42,584 bases of DNA from an uncultured Bacteroidales bacterium (GCA_945828345.1 CALZRA010000005.1:1-42584); one strand, 5' to 3'. Shown: positions 1-8,390, counted from the stretch's first letter. The notes: generated from the letters alone by a model not told the origin. Numbers and translations: made by a program.

Positions 1-35
1 AAATGTCATCTCTAAAAATCCAGCATCCAGCTCGG

Positions 36-55
36 CCTAATTTATAGAACACCCC
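36..55. repeat. Dispersed 20-bp motif, copy 1
   Basis: The sequence cctaatttatagaacacccc recurs with one mismatch at 23657-23676. There it forms the right arm of a hairpin behind a gene; here the left arm is not obvious. Bases 1-124 otherwise hold only the region downstream of recR, and no gene is seen. The motif may be part of a recurrent terminator-like element. Confidence 0.4.
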
Positions 56-124
56 ATATAGGGGCAGTGCCCTGTGTTACTGCATAGCCCAGAAAACAGC
101 CAGATTCCTTGGTCGTATCGCACC

Positions 125-733
125 TCACTTCAGCGGCGTGCGGCCGACCAGCGAGCGCCCCAGAGTCACCTCATCGGTATATTCCAGGTCGTCGCCTACG
201 CTCACGCCGCGTGCCAACACAGAGATGCGCACGTCGGTGTGGGCGAGCCTTCGGGATATGAAGAAGTTGGTCGTATCGCCCTCGATGGTAGGGTTTAGGG
301 CCAGGATGACCTCCTTCACGCCACCTTGCTCCACGCGCTGGAACAGCGATTCGAGCGTCAGGTCGTTGGGTCCGATGCCGTCCATGGGTGAGATGACACC
401 GCCCAACACGTGATACAGGCCATGGAATTGCGCCGTGTGTTCGATGCACATCACGCTGTGTATGTTCTCGACCACGCAGATTACCGAACGGTCGCGGTTG
501 GGGCTGGCGCAGATGTTACACTCGTCGGTGTCCGACAGGTTGTGACACACCTTGCAGTGCTTCACCCGTGTGCGCAGGTCGCTCAGGCTTTGGCAGAAAT
601 CGAGCACCGACGCGGTGTCCTGCTTCAGCAGGTAGAGCGCGAACCGCAGGGCGGTCTTGCGTCCCACGCCAGGCAGCCGGCAAAGCTCCTGCACCGCCCT
701 TTCCAGCAGTTTCGAAGTGTAAGGTTCGTTCAT
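125..733 (-). CDS. recR: Recombination mediator protein RecR
   Basis: RecR works with RecF and RecO to load RecA at single-strand gaps during recombinational repair. The 202-residue length is normal for the family. An N-terminal helix-hairpin-helix ([15 protein letters not shown], about residues 17-31) is followed by a four-cysteine zinc finger (C60, C63, C72, C75). A Toprim domain begins at about residue 84 ([16 protein letters not shown]), and the C-terminus carries the conserved [10 protein letters not shown] region. The gene is transcribed away from engB, and the 121-bp gap between them holds -7 boxes for both directions. The start is the ATG at 731-733, the first Met of a compact RecR N-terminus. 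Nothing is missing; the identification is secure. Confidence 0.96.
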   Translation of the reverse strand: MNEPYTSKLLERAVQELCRLPGVGRKTALRFALYLLKQDTASVLDFCQSLSDLRTRVKHCKVCHNLSDTDECNICASPNRDRSVICVVENIHSVMCIEHTAQFHGLYHVLGGVISPMDGIGPNDLTLESLFQRVEQGGVKEVILALNPTIEGDTTNFFISRRLAHTDVRISVLARGVSVGDDLEYTDEVTLGRSLVGRTPLK

Positions 734-774
734 GACAGCACGCTGTTTTTCTGATTTCGGCTCAAATTTGTGCG

Positions 775-782
775 CAAAGTTA
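775..782 (-). promoter_or_regulatory. Putative recR -7 box
   Basis: Read on the minus strand the bases are TAACTTTG, an exact match to the Bacteroidetes -7 consensus TAnnTTTG, about 41 bp upstream of the recR start codon. No convincing -33 TTTG is placed 19-21 bp upstream, so this rests on the -7 box and its position. Confidence 0.45.
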
Positions 783-794
783 GTGCAAAAGCCT

Positions 795-802
795 TAACTT
801 TG
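795..802 (+). promoter_or_regulatory. Putative engB -7 box
   Basis: TAACTTTG on the plus strand matches TAnnTTTG, 52 bp upstream of the engB ATG. It lies only 12 bp from the oppositely oriented recR box, so the two promoters are back to back. The nearest TTTG upstream is at 767-770, a 24-bp spacing that is longer than the usual 19-21. Confidence 0.45.
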
Positions 803-854
803 CTTCGCCTATCGAAAATAAAGCGGCAATTTTTCACCAAAACGTCAACTATCC

Positions 855-1457
855 ATGCAAATCAAGAGTGCCGAATTTCTAATCAGCAACAGCCGGGCGG
901 CCGATTGCCCCCAGACGGGACTGCCCGAATACGCCTTTATCGGGCGCAGCAATGTGGGCAAGAGCAGCTTGGTGAACATGCTCACTGCGCGCAAGGCCCT
1001 GGCCAACACCTCGTCCACTCCGGGCAAGACGATGCTCATCAACCATTTCCTCATCAACGGCCAATGGTATCTGGTCGACTTGCCCGGCTACGGCTATGCC
1101 AAGCGCAGCAAGCGTGAGCAGGACAAACTCCAACGTCTCATCGAGGGTTACGTCCTGGAACGCGAGCAGCTCACCTGTCTCTTTGTGCTGGTCGATTCGC
1201 GCCTCTCGCCCCAGAAGATCGACGTGAGCTTCATCCGCTTTTTGGGTGAAAACGGTGTTCCCTTCGCCATCGTGTTTACGAAGGCCGACAAGAACAAGCC
1301 CGGCCAGCTGGTCCGCAACGTGCAGGCCTTCCTCCAGCTGCTGTCCGAAGAGTGGGAGGAATTGCCGCCCCACTTCATCACCAGCAGCACCACAGCCCGG
1401 GGGCGCGACGAACTCCTCGGCTATATCCAGCAGGTCAACGGGCAGCTGAAAGCATAA
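855..1457 (+). CDS. engB: Ribosome biogenesis GTPase EngB (YsxC/YihA)
   Basis: This is an essential small GTPase of the TrmE-Era-EngA-YihA group that helps late assembly of the 50S subunit. At 200 residues it is the usual size. The G1 P-loop is GRSNVGKSS (30-38), followed by TSSTPGKT (switch I region), [11 protein letters not shown] (G3) and TKADKNKPG (G4). A second in-frame start upstream is not available, and residues 1-29 match the standard N-terminus (KSAEFLISN). The downstream histidine kinase starts 35 bp after the stop on the same strand, so the two are probably co-transcribed. All nucleotide-binding motifs are intact. Confidence 0.95.
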   Translation: MQIKSAEFLISNSRAADCPQTGLPEYAFIGRSNVGKSSLVNMLTARKALANTSSTPGKTMLINHFLINGQWYLVDLPGYGYAKRSKREQDKLQRLIEGYVLEREQLTCLFVLVDSRLSPQKIDVSFIRFLGENGVPFAIVFTKADKNKPGQLVRNVQAFLQLLSEEWEELPPHFITSSTTARGRDELLGYIQQVNGQLKA

Positions 1458-1492
1458 GGAGCGTTTCTCCCCATCCACAACCCCAATCCCCC

Positions 1493-2665
1493 ATGCCCCT
1501 GTCAAACCACCACATGCACCTCGTCAAATGGGCGTTGGCACTCGCTGCGGCCGTCATCCCCATCGGCTCCCTGCTCTATTCCCATTGGCTCACCCGTCAG
1601 CTGCTCGACGAGGAAGTCAGCAAGATGGAAGTGTGGGCCGAGGCCATGCGCGCCTTCACGGCAGCCGACGAACACACCGACCTCAACCTCGTGCTCAAGG
1701 TTATGGGAGGCAACCACACCATACCTGTCATCGTCACCGACCAGCACGGCCTGGTCATAGCCTCGCGAAACCTCCGCGAAGTGCCCTCCGGACCCGATTC
1801 GGCACGGGTCATGCAGCAGCTCGTCAGCGAAATGAAGGCCGAAGGCAAGTGTATGAAAATCGACATCTCACCCACAGCCACCTCCCACACCTCGCCCGAG
1901 TACATCTACCTCTACTACACCGAGTCCGTCATGCTCCGCCGCCTCACGTTCTACCCCTACGCCCAGCTGGCCCTCGTCGGCGTGCTCGTGCTGGCAGCCA
2001 TCGTTGCCTTGCTCGCCTCGAAGCGGGCCGAACAGAACAGGGTGTGGGTCGGCCTCTCGCGCGAAACCGCCCACCAGCTCGGAACCCCCATCTCCGCCCT
2101 CATGGCCTGGAGCGAAGTGCTCCGCGATACCTATCCCGACGACACCCTGCTACCTGAAATGGACAAGGACGTGAAGCGACTCCAGCTCATCGCCGAACGC
2201 TTCTCGAAGATTGGCTCCACCCCCGAACTCGAGGTGACCGACCTGCGCGGCCTGCTCCATGGAGTGACCGACTACATGCGCAAGCGCACCTCCCACAAGG
2301 TCCGCATTAACCTTGCCCTACCTGAGCATCCGCTGCCCGCACGCATCTGCCCCTCCCTGTTGGAGTGGGTCATCGAGAACCTCTGCAAAAATGCCGTCGA
2401 TGCCATGGAGGCACGCGGCACCATCACCATCAAGGCCGTGGCCCATGCCCGGGGGGCCAGCATCCTCGTCAGTGACACCGGCAAGGGTATACCCTCACGC
2501 AAGTTCAAGGCCGTCTTCAAGCCCGGCTACACCACCAAACAACGCGGATGGGGACTCGGACTCTCCCTCGCCAAACGCATTGTCGAAGACTACCACCATG
2601 GCCATATCTATGTCAAAGACAGCACTTTGGGGCAGGGAACAACCTTCGAAATCGATTTTTTCTGA
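1493..2665 (+). CDS. Membrane sensor histidine kinase (orphan)
   Basis: This is a two-component sensor kinase of about 390 residues in the inner membrane. One transmembrane helix lies near residues 10-30 and a second near 156-176, enclosing a periplasmic sensor region of about 125 residues. There is no HAMP-like linker: the H-box follows the second helix almost directly (SRETAHQLGTPISALMAW, phospho-acceptor H194). The ATPase part has an N-box (IENLCKNAVDAMEARG), a G1 box (VSDTGKGIP) and a G2-like box (GWGLGLSLAKR). The open frame extends upstream into engB; the ATG at 1493 (or 1514) is preferred because the hydrophobic helix follows directly. No response regulator is adjacent, so partner and stimulus are unknown. 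Confidence 0.88.
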   Translation: MPLSNHHMHLVKWALALAAAVIPIGSLLYSHWLTRQLLDEEVSKMEVWAEAMRAFTAADEHTDLNLVLKVMGGNHTIPVIVTDQHGLVIASRNLREVPSGPDSARVMQQLVSEMKAEGKCMKIDISPTATSHTSPEYIYLYYTESVMLRRLTFYPYAQLALVGVLVLAAIVALLASKRAEQNRVWVGLSRETAHQLGTPISALMAWSEVLRDTYPDDTLLPEMDKDVKRLQLIAERFSKIGSTPELEVTDLRGLLHGVTDYMRKRTSHKVRINLALPEHPLPARICPSLLEWVIENLCKNAVDAMEARGTITIKAVAHARGASILVSDTGKGIPSRKFKAVFKPGYTTKQRGWGLGLSLAKRIVEDYHHGHIYVKDSTLGQGTTFEIDFF

Positions 2666-2672
2666 AAATAAT

Positions 2673-2702
2673 TTTGTCCGTAACAGATAAAATTTTAATT
2701 TG
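2673..2702 (+). promoter_or_regulatory. Putative promoter of the EF-G paralogue gene
   Basis: A TTTG at 2673-2676 is followed after 18 bp by TTAATTTG (2695-2702), a 7/8 match to TAnnTTTG. It lies about 100 bp upstream of the start codon at 2802. The spacing is near the Bacteroidetes optimum. If used, it gives a leader of roughly 90 nt and lets the factor be expressed separately from the kinase. Confidence 0.4.
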
Positions 2703-2801
2703 CGCCCCGATTTGGTGGAGGCACACGCCCAGTCTGGCCGCTTCGACCTCCCGCCAAACCCATCTTTCCACGAAAATCCAACAACCTTAAAATGTCTTTC
2801 C

Positions 2802-4961
2802 ATGAAAGTCTACAACTCCCACGAAATCAAAAACATTGCCCTTCTTGGCAACGATGGCTCAGGCAAGACCACACTGACCGAAGCCTTGCTCTTCGAGTGT
2901 GGTCAGATCAAACGCCGCGGACGCATCACGGCCAAGAACACCGTGTCCGACTATTTCCCTGTTGAACAGGACTATGGATACTCCGTCTTCTCCACCGTAT
3001 TCCACACCGAGTGGGCCGGCAAGAAGCTCAACATCATCGACTGTCCGGGATCCGACGACTTTGTCGGCGCGGCACTCACCGCTCTCAACGTCACCGACAC
3101 CGCCCTTCTCCTCATCAACGGCAACTTCGGACCCGAAGTGGGCACACAGAACCACTTCCGCTACACCGAGAAGCTCTCCAAGCCCGTCATCTTCCTCGTC
3201 AACCAGCTCGACAGCGAAAACACCGACTACGAGCTCGTGCTCGAAAGCCTGCAGGGCATTTACGGCACCAAAGTAGTCCCCGTGCAGTACCCCGTCAAGA
3301 CAGGCCCCGACTTCCACGAACTCATCGACGTCATCCTCATGAAGAAGCTCACGTGGAGTCCTGAAGGGGGAGAACCCGTGCTGGAGGACATCCCCGAGGA
3401 CGAACGCGAAAAGGCCGAAGCCATGCACCGCGCACTCGTCGAGGCTGCCGCCGAAAACGATGAAGGACTCATGGAGAAGTTCTTCGAGACCGAGCAGCTC
3501 ACCGAAGACGAAATGCGCGAAGGCATCCGCAAGGGAATGGTCACCCGCAGCATCTTCCCCGTATTCTGCGTCTGCGCCTCGAAGAACATGGGTGTAGGCC
3601 GACTCATGGAGTTCCTCGGCAACGTCGTGCCCTTCGTCGACGAAATGCCCGCCGTCCACAACACCCGTGGCGAAGAAGTGCCCCTCGACCCCGAAGCACC
3701 CACCTCCATCTACTTCTTCAAGACCGGCGTCGAACCCCACATCGGCGAAGTGCAGTACTTCAAGGTGATGAGTGGCGTGGTGCGCGAAGGCGACGACCTC
3801 ACCAACTCCGACCGTGGTTCGAAGGAACGCATGGCCCAGCTCTTCGTCTGCTCCGGTGCCAACCGCGAAAAGGTAGAGCAGCTTTCCGCCGGCGACATCG
3901 GCTGTACCGTCAAGCTCAAGGACGTACGCACCGGCAACACCCTCAACGGCAAGGGCAGCGAACACCGCTTCAACTTCATCAAGTACCCTAATCCCAAGTT
4001 CACCCGCGCTATCCGCGCCGTCAACGAGGCCGACACCGAAAAAATGATGGTCGCCCTCGGACGCATGCGACAGGAAGACCCCACCTGGCAGGTAGAGCAG
4101 AGCAAGGAACTGCGCCAGATCCTCGTACACGGACAGGGAGACTTCCACCTCCGCACCCTCAAGTGGCGCTTGGAGAACATCGACAAGATACCCGTCGAGT
4201 TCTACGAGCAGCGCATCCCCTACCGCGAAACCATTACCAAGATGGCCCGTGCCGACTACCGCCACAAGAAGCAGAGCGGTGGTGCCGGACAGTTTGGCGA
4301 GGTACACCTCATCGTTGAGCCTTACAGCGACGGCATGCCCGACCCCACAGTCTACAAAGTGGGTAATCAGGAAGTGCGCGTGGCTATCAAGGGCAAGGAA
4401 GAAGTAACCCTCGAATGGGGTGGCAAGCTCGTGTTCATCAACTCCGTGGTGGGCGGTGCCATCGATGCCCGCTTCATGCCCGCCATCCTCAAGGGCGTGA
4501 TGAGCCGCATGGAACAAGGTCCCCTCACCGGCAGCTATGCCCGCGATGTGCGCGTAGTCGTCTACGACGGCAAGATGCACCCCGTTGACTCCAACGAGCT
4601 CTCCTTCATGCTCGCCGGACGCAACGCCTTCAGCCAGGCCTTCAAGGAGGCCGGCCCCAAAATCCTGGAGCCGATCTACGATGTCGAAGTCTTCGTTCCG
4701 GCCGACAAGATGGGCGACGTGATGAGCGACCTTCAGGGCCGCCGCGGCATGATTATCGGCATGAGCAGCGAGAACGGCTACGAGAAACTCCAGGCCAAGG
4801 TGCCCCAGAGCGAACTCTCTTCCTACTCCACCACCCTCAGCTCACTCACTGGAGGCCGCGCCTCCTTCATCATGAAGTTCGCCAGCTACGAACTCGTGCC
4901 CGGAGACCTCCAGGCCAAGCTCATTGAGGCACACGAGAAAGAAATGGCCGACGAGAAATAA
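2802..4961 (+). CDS. EF-G-2 type elongation factor with altered GTPase motifs
   Basis: The protein has 719 residues and the full EF-G domain order: G domain, domain II, domain III, domain IV (GGAGQFGEVHLIVEP and following) and a C-terminal domain V (LEPIYDVEVFVPADKMGDV). The P-loop is GNDGSGKTT (16-24) rather than the AHIDAGKTT of canonical EF-G. Where EF-G has DTPGH, this protein has DCPGS (80-84), so the catalytic His is Ser84. The RGITI of switch I reads YGYSV, and NKxD is NQLD. It therefore belongs to the EF-G-2 paralogue group rather than being the housekeeping FusA. A Bacteroides EF-G2 has been reported to support translation without GTPase activity and to matter for gut colonisation; equivalence here is inference. 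The ATG at 2802 is chosen because residues before it are not family-like. A strong hairpin follows the gene. Confidence 0.9.
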   Translation: MKVYNSHEIKNIALLGNDGSGKTTLTEALLFECGQIKRRGRITAKNTVSDYFPVEQDYGYSVFSTVFHTEWAGKKLNIIDCPGSDDFVGAALTALNVTDTALLLINGNFGPEVGTQNHFRYTEKLSKPVIFLVNQLDSENTDYELVLESLQGIYGTKVVPVQYPVKTGPDFHELIDVILMKKLTWSPEGGEPVLEDIPEDEREKAEAMHRALVEAAAENDEGLMEKFFETEQLTEDEMREGIRKGMVTRSIFPVFCVCASKNMGVGRLMEFLGNVVPFVDEMPAVHNTRGEEVPLDPEAPTSIYFFKTGVEPHIGEVQYFKVMSGVVREGDDLTNSDRGSKERMAQLFVCSGANREKVEQLSAGDIGCTVKLKDVRTGNTLNGKGSEHRFNFIKYPNPKFTRAIRAVNEADTEKMMVALGRMRQEDPTWQVEQSKELRQILVHGQGDFHLRTLKWRLENIDKIPVEFYEQRIPYRETITKMARADYRHKKQSGGAGQFGEVHLIVEPYSDGMPDPTVYKVGNQEVRVAIKGKEEVTLEWGGKLVFINSVVGGAIDARFMPAILKGVMSRMEQGPLTGSYARDVRVVVYDGKMHPVDSNELSFMLAGRNAFSQAFKEAGPKILEPIYDVEVFVPADKMGDVMSDLQGRRGMIIGMSSENGYEKLQAKVPQSELSSYSTTLSSLTGGRASFIMKFASYELVPGDLQAKLIEAHEKEMADEK

Positions 4962-5009
4962 GAAACCCCTCTTTCAAGTCGGTTTCCCGGCTACATACCA
5001 ATCCATAAA

Positions 5010-5041
5010 GAACCGCCCGGCAGCTTCCTGCCGGGCGGTTC
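5010..5041 (+). terminator. Hairpin terminator after the EF-G paralogue
   Basis: A perfect 14-bp GC-rich stem (arms 5010-5023 and 5028-5041) with a CTTC tetraloop begins 48 bp after the stop codon. The following tract (tgtgtgttatt) is only moderately T-rich. Stem strength and position make termination likely. Confidence 0.8.
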
Positions 5042-5205
5042 TGTGTGTTATTGCCACGCATCGGGGGGCAACGCGAAAGTCCTGTTTAGAATGCTCATTT
5101 CCAAATGATGACCGTAAATGCTTTTTGGAACGTGCGATTTTGAAACGCGGACGACCGTGAATGGCCGCAATTTATCTGTGATTTGCCGCAAATTAGAATC
5201 GGAAA

Positions 5206-5275
5206 CGCGGATAATTCTCGGTAATTCACGTTCAAAAAAATGATTCCAACGTGAATTATCCGCAAATTATCCGCG
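5206..5275. repeat. Large imperfect palindrome in a convergent intergenic gap
   Basis: The left arm (5206-5232) and right arm (5248-5275) pair over about 27 positions with few mismatches and one indel, around a 15-bp spacer. The right arm itself contains attatccgc twice. Related fragments such as gccgcaaatt occur just upstream (5164-5195). The rest of the 332-bp gap (4962-5293) has the terminator at 5010-5041 and no ORF. The gap lies between convergent genes, so the palindrome could act as a bidirectional terminator or be a mobile REP-like element. Confidence 0.65.
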
Positions 5276-5293
5276 AATGATATCAGAAGGGTT

Positions 5294-5887
5294 TCAGTTT
5301 ACGCCCAGCGTCTGTCCGATGGCGGCAAAGATTTCGTCTTTGCGGTCGATGGTTTTGGTGCGGAACTTTCCGCTGATGCGTGCCAGTTTAGTGCCGTTTT
5401 TGGTGAAGGCATTGGCATCGGTAATCCAGTCTTCGGCGCGTCGGTCGTCGTCGAAGTCGCCTGCCGTTACTTCGGGGTCGTAGCGGTAGTGCAGCCGCCG
5501 CAGCTGGGCTTGGAGTTGTCCGTCGGTGGCTTGCAGCACAAGCTGGTAGTAGAAGCGTACACGATGGATTTGCCAGTTAGTGCGCTTGAAGTACATGTAT
5601 TCCTCGATGCTGGCGGCGAGCACGCCTTCATCGGGCGAGTATTCCGTGATGCGGGCCTGTGGAAGCTGTTCGGGACCTTCGACCAGCGTTTGCTGTACAT
5701 AGGGCTTGAGCAGTTCGCATATTTCGGATTTCGACTTGCCCGGCACGGTGTAGTTCTGTTCGAACACCACAAAGCCGTTGACCACCGGCACGGCACCGGC
5801 GGCATAGCGTTCGTCTATTTTTTGCTGTGCCTGAGCTGTACAGGGCAGCATCAGGACAGCCAGCAGGACAAACAGGTATTTCTTCAT
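5294..5887 (-). CDS. Secreted DUF4468-like protein
   Basis: This 197-residue protein has a clear Sec signal peptide (MKKYLFVLLAVLMLPCTAQA, likely cleaved after AQA) and is therefore periplasmic or outer-membrane associated. The mature part fits the DUF4468 style of Bacteroidetes proteins: a short N-terminal strand region (VNGFVVFEQNY), a middle part typical of small alpha/beta sheets (YYQLVLQATDGQLQAQLRRL), and an acidic stretch before the end. No catalytic residues are evident and the function is unknown. It stands alone: convergent with the EF-G paralogue on one side and separated from the phosphohexomutase by a repeat element. The family assignment is from memory of the sequence style. Confidence 0.7.
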   Translation of the reverse strand: MKKYLFVLLAVLMLPCTAQAQQKIDERYAAGAVPVVNGFVVFEQNYTVPGKSKSEICELLKPYVQQTLVEGPEQLPQARITEYSPDEGVLAASIEEYMYFKRTNWQIHRVRFYYQLVLQATDGQLQAQLRRLHYRYDPEVTAGDFDDDRRAEDWITDANAFTKNGTKLARISGKFRTKTIDRKDEIFAAIGQTLGVN

Positions 5888-5951
5888 TATCGGTAGGGAT
5901 GATTGGTGAAGCGGTATGTCGCTTTCTGGGGGTGGCGAAGGTTGCCTCTAA

Positions 5952-6081
5952 AGGTTATGAGAAATGAGGGATATCCCCGCTGGGAGAACAGGCTTCGCAG
6001 CTTGCTGCCACTGTGAGGGTAACGCCCGAACCTTCGGACGAAGAATCGTAACCTTATAACCTCCTCATTCCCCATAACCTA
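5952..6081. repeat. GGTTATRA inverted-repeat element, copy D (divergent)
   Basis: The ends form an 18-bp terminal inverted repeat (5952-5969 and 6064-6081, 16 of 18 paired). They enclose about 95 bp of sequence with small hairpins (for example ccgaaccttcgg) that is not shared with the other copies. It lies directly downstream of the phosphohexomutase stop codon. It shares the AGGTTATGAG ends with copies at 7879, 11869 and 30122. Confidence 0.6.
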
Positions 6082-6094
6082 AGGGGCAAATACA

Positions 6095-7843
6095 TCAGAT
6101 GCCCAAGCTCTTGGCCACAGCCTCAATCTTGATGAGGGCTTCGGCTTGGGCAGCGGGATAGTCGGCAGCCTGTGCCATGTGGCTCTTCACTTCGACGTAG
6201 AACTTGATTTTGGGTTCGGTGCCCGAGGGGCGCACGCTGACCTTGGTGCCGTCGGCGGTATACCACTGCAGCACGTTGCTGGCTTCGGGGAAGTCGAGTG
6301 GCTGTTCGGCACCTTGGGCATCGTATGCTTTCAGCACGCCGTAGTCCTTGGTGCATACCACGGGCGAACCGGCCAGTTCGGTGGGGCGGTGCAGGCGGAA
6401 ATTCTCCATCATGGCCTTGATTTCGTCGGCACCCGACTTGCCGGGCTTCACAACATTGATGGTCTTGTTCACGGCCAGTCCGTATTCGAGGTAGATTTCC
6501 ATGAGCACATCGTAGAGCGTCTTGCCCTGGTCCTTGGCCCAGGCGCAGATTTCAGCCAGCAGCGAGCAGGCCGACACGGCATCCTTGTCGCGCACGAAAT
6601 CCTCGGCCAGGAAGCCGTAGCTCTCTTCGCCGCCGCCGATGTACTGCAGCTTGCCTTCATCGAGGCGGATTTGGCGGGCAATCCACTTGAAGCCCGTGTA
6701 GCAGTCGTACATCTTGATGTGGTTCTTGTCGGCTATCGACTTGATGAGTTCGGTCGTCACGATGGTCTTGACGATGAACTCGTTGCCCTGCATCTTGCCC
6801 TGTGCCTGGCGGTTCATGATGATGTAGTAGAGGAAGATCATGCAGGTCTGGTTGCCGTCGACCAGGATCCATTCGCCCTTGTCGTTCTTGCAGGCCATGC
6901 CCACGCGGTCGGCATCGGGGTCAGAGGCCATGACGATGTCGGCATCGATTTGCTTGGCCAGGTCGAGTGCCATGCTGAGTGCCTCGCCGTTTTCGGGGTT
7001 GGGGCTCTTCACGGTGGGGAAGTTGCCGTCCTTGATCATCTGTTCGGGCACGGTGTGTACGTTTTCGAATCCCCAAAGCTTGAGCGACTGCGGAATGAGC
7101 ATCATGCCGGTGCCGTGGAGCGGGGTGTAGACGATTTTCAGGTCTTTCTGGCGTTCGATGCAGGCGGGGTCGATGCTCAGCTGGTGAACTTTCTGCAGGT
7201 AGACGTCGTCGACTTCCTTGCCGATGATTTCAATGAGTGCGGGGTTACCCTCAAAGCGGATGTCCTCGACGCTCACCTTGTTCACCTCGTCGATGATGCC
7301 CTTGTCGTGGGGTGCGAGCACCTGTGCGCCGTCGTCCCAGTAGGCTTTGTAGCCGTTGTACTCTTTGGGGTTATGGCTGGCGGTGAGGATGATGCCGCTC
7401 TGGCAGCCGAGGTGGCGGATGGCAAACGACATCTCGGGCGTGGGTCGCATGTCGTCGAAGAGGTAGACCTTGATGCCGTTGGCCGAGAAGATGTTGGCGG
7501 CGCTTTCGGCAAAGAGGCGGCTGTTGTTGCGGCTGTCGTGGCCCACAACGACGCTGATCTGCTCCAGGTCCTTGAAGTTCTTGTTCAGATAGTTGGAGAG
7601 GCCCTGCGTGGCGGCTCCCACAGTGTAGATGTTCATGCGGTTGGTGCCGGCACCCATGATGCCGCGCAGACCGCCCGTGCCAAATTCAAGCGTACGGTAG
7701 AAGGAGTCGATGAGTTCCGTCTTGTCGGGGTTTTCGACCATGGCCTTGACGGCCTGCTGGGTTTCGGCGTCATAGCAGCTGGAGGTCATCCACTGCTTGG
7801 CCACTTGTTCGCACTGGGCGATGAGGTTCTGATTGTTGTCCAT
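6095..7843 (-). CDS. Phospho-sugar mutase (phosphoglucomutase/phosphomannomutase family)
   Basis: This cytosolic alpha-D-phosphohexomutase interconverts hexose 1- and 6-phosphates and feeds galactose and glycogen carbon into glycolysis or nucleotide-sugar synthesis. At 582 residues it has the length of the long Bacteroidetes/Firmicutes PGM subfamily. Visible motifs are the phosphoserine loop TASHNPKEYNGYK (Ser156), the metal loop DPDADR (308-313), the sugar-specificity loop GGGEESYG (403-410) and the phosphate-binding loop RPSGTEPKIK near the C-terminus. All catalytic elements are present. Whether glucose or mannose is preferred cannot be read from the sequence. It is flanked on both sides by GGTTATRA repeat elements, so it may be transcribed alone. 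Confidence 0.92.
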   Translation of the reverse strand: MDNNQNLIAQCEQVAKQWMTSSCYDAETQQAVKAMVENPDKTELIDSFYRTLEFGTGGLRGIMGAGTNRMNIYTVGAATQGLSNYLNKNFKDLEQISVVVGHDSRNNSRLFAESAANIFSANGIKVYLFDDMRPTPEMSFAIRHLGCQSGIILTASHNPKEYNGYKAYWDDGAQVLAPHDKGIIDEVNKVSVEDIRFEGNPALIEIIGKEVDDVYLQKVHQLSIDPACIERQKDLKIVYTPLHGTGMMLIPQSLKLWGFENVHTVPEQMIKDGNFPTVKSPNPENGEALSMALDLAKQIDADIVMASDPDADRVGMACKNDKGEWILVDGNQTCMIFLYYIIMNRQAQGKMQGNEFIVKTIVTTELIKSIADKNHIKMYDCYTGFKWIARQIRLDEGKLQYIGGGEESYGFLAEDFVRDKDAVSACSLLAEICAWAKDQGKTLYDVLMEIYLEYGLAVNKTINVVKPGKSGADEIKAMMENFRLHRPTELAGSPVVCTKDYGVLKAYDAQGAEQPLDFPEASNVLQWYTADGTKVSVRPSGTEPKIKFYVEVKSHMAQAADYPAAQAEALIKIEAVAKSLGI

Positions 7844-7878
7844 ATATGATTATGAATGAGTGTGCAGGGGGAGGATTG

Positions 7879-8003
7879 GGTGATGAGTGATGAGGTTATA
7901 AAATTACTATTCGAGCGAACGAATATTCAATCGCTTAATGGGTGACTTTATAACCTTATCACTCTCTACCTTATAACCTGAAAACCTCACAACCTCGTAA
8001 CTT
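7879..8003. repeat. GGTTATRA inverted-repeat element, copy A
   Basis: Octamers of the type GGTTATRA run outward in both arms. The inner arms GGTTATAAAATTAC (near 7894) and its partner GTGACTTTATAACC (about 7942-7955) pair at 12 of 14 positions. The central segment closely resembles copy B at 30122-30230. The element sits between the glyoxalase-fold gene stop (8007) and the phosphohexomutase start (7843), both minus strand. Confidence 0.7.
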
Positions 8004-8006
8004 GAG

Positions 8007-8390
8007 TTACTCGGGTTTTTCGGGCAGAATTTCAATCCAGTAGCCGTCGGGGTCGCTGATGAAGTAGAGGCCCATGTCGTGGTTTTCGAAGCAGACGCAG
8101 CCCATGGCCTGGTGGAAGGCACGGGTCTCCTCGTAATCGCCGGCCACGCGCAGGCACAGGTGGAACTCACACTCGCCCAGGTCGTAGGCTTCGGGATGGT
8201 CGCGCAGCCAAGTCAGCTCAAGCATGAAGTCGCTGCTGTCGTTCTTCAGATAGAGAATCTTGAACGCTCCCTCGGGGCCGTCGATTTCGCCGCAGGGCAT
8301 GAGGCCCAGGGCTTGCTTGTAGAAGGCTACGCTGCGCTCCAGGTTGGTCACGTTGATGTTGAAATGGTCGAATCTGCCTTTGATTTCCAT
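8007..8390 (-). CDS. VOC/glyoxalase-fold protein (lactoylglutathione lyase-like)
   Basis: This 127-residue protein is built of two beta-alpha-beta-beta-beta units of the vicinal oxygen chelate fold. The four expected metal ligands can be placed as H9 (FDHFNINV), E58 (FMLELTW), H77 (CEFHLCLRV) and E120 (GYWIEILPE). This matches glyoxalase I, which converts the hemithioacetal of methylglyoxal to a lactoyl thioester. Many VOC proteins share this ligand set, and Bacteroidales often lack glutathione, so the thiol cofactor and exact substrate are uncertain. It lies downstream of the nuclease-helicase on the same strand, with a 69-bp gap. Confidence 0.8.
   Translation of the reverse strand: MEIKGRFDHFNINVTNLERSVAFYKQALGLMPCGEIDGPEGAFKILYLKNDSSDFMLELTWLRDHPEAYDLGECEFHLCLRVAGDYEETRAFHQAMGCVCFENHDMGLYFISDPDGYWIEILPEKPE

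Noticed and set aside
2859..4580. 573-residue minus-strand ORF opposite the EF-G paralogue
   Set aside because: The translation is dominated by Val, Gly, His and Asp with no domain, as expected for the complement of a biased coding frame.
5113..5280. CRISPR-like repeats downstream of the EF-G paralogue
   Set aside because: The repeated units are part of one palindrome and lack regular spacing and unique spacers; no cas gene is nearby.
5887..6075. 62-residue minus-strand ORF between the DUF4468-like gene and the phosphohexomutase
   Set aside because: It lies almost entirely within the repeat element at 5952-6081 and has no recognisable sequence.
6146..7849. 567-residue plus-strand ORF opposite the phosphohexomutase
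   Set aside because: Antisense shadow. The minus-strand gene has all catalytic loops.
7907..8170. 87-residue minus-strand ORF overlapping the glyoxalase-fold gene
   Set aside because: It is out of frame with the glyoxalase and its C-terminal part is translated from the GGTTATRA repeat.
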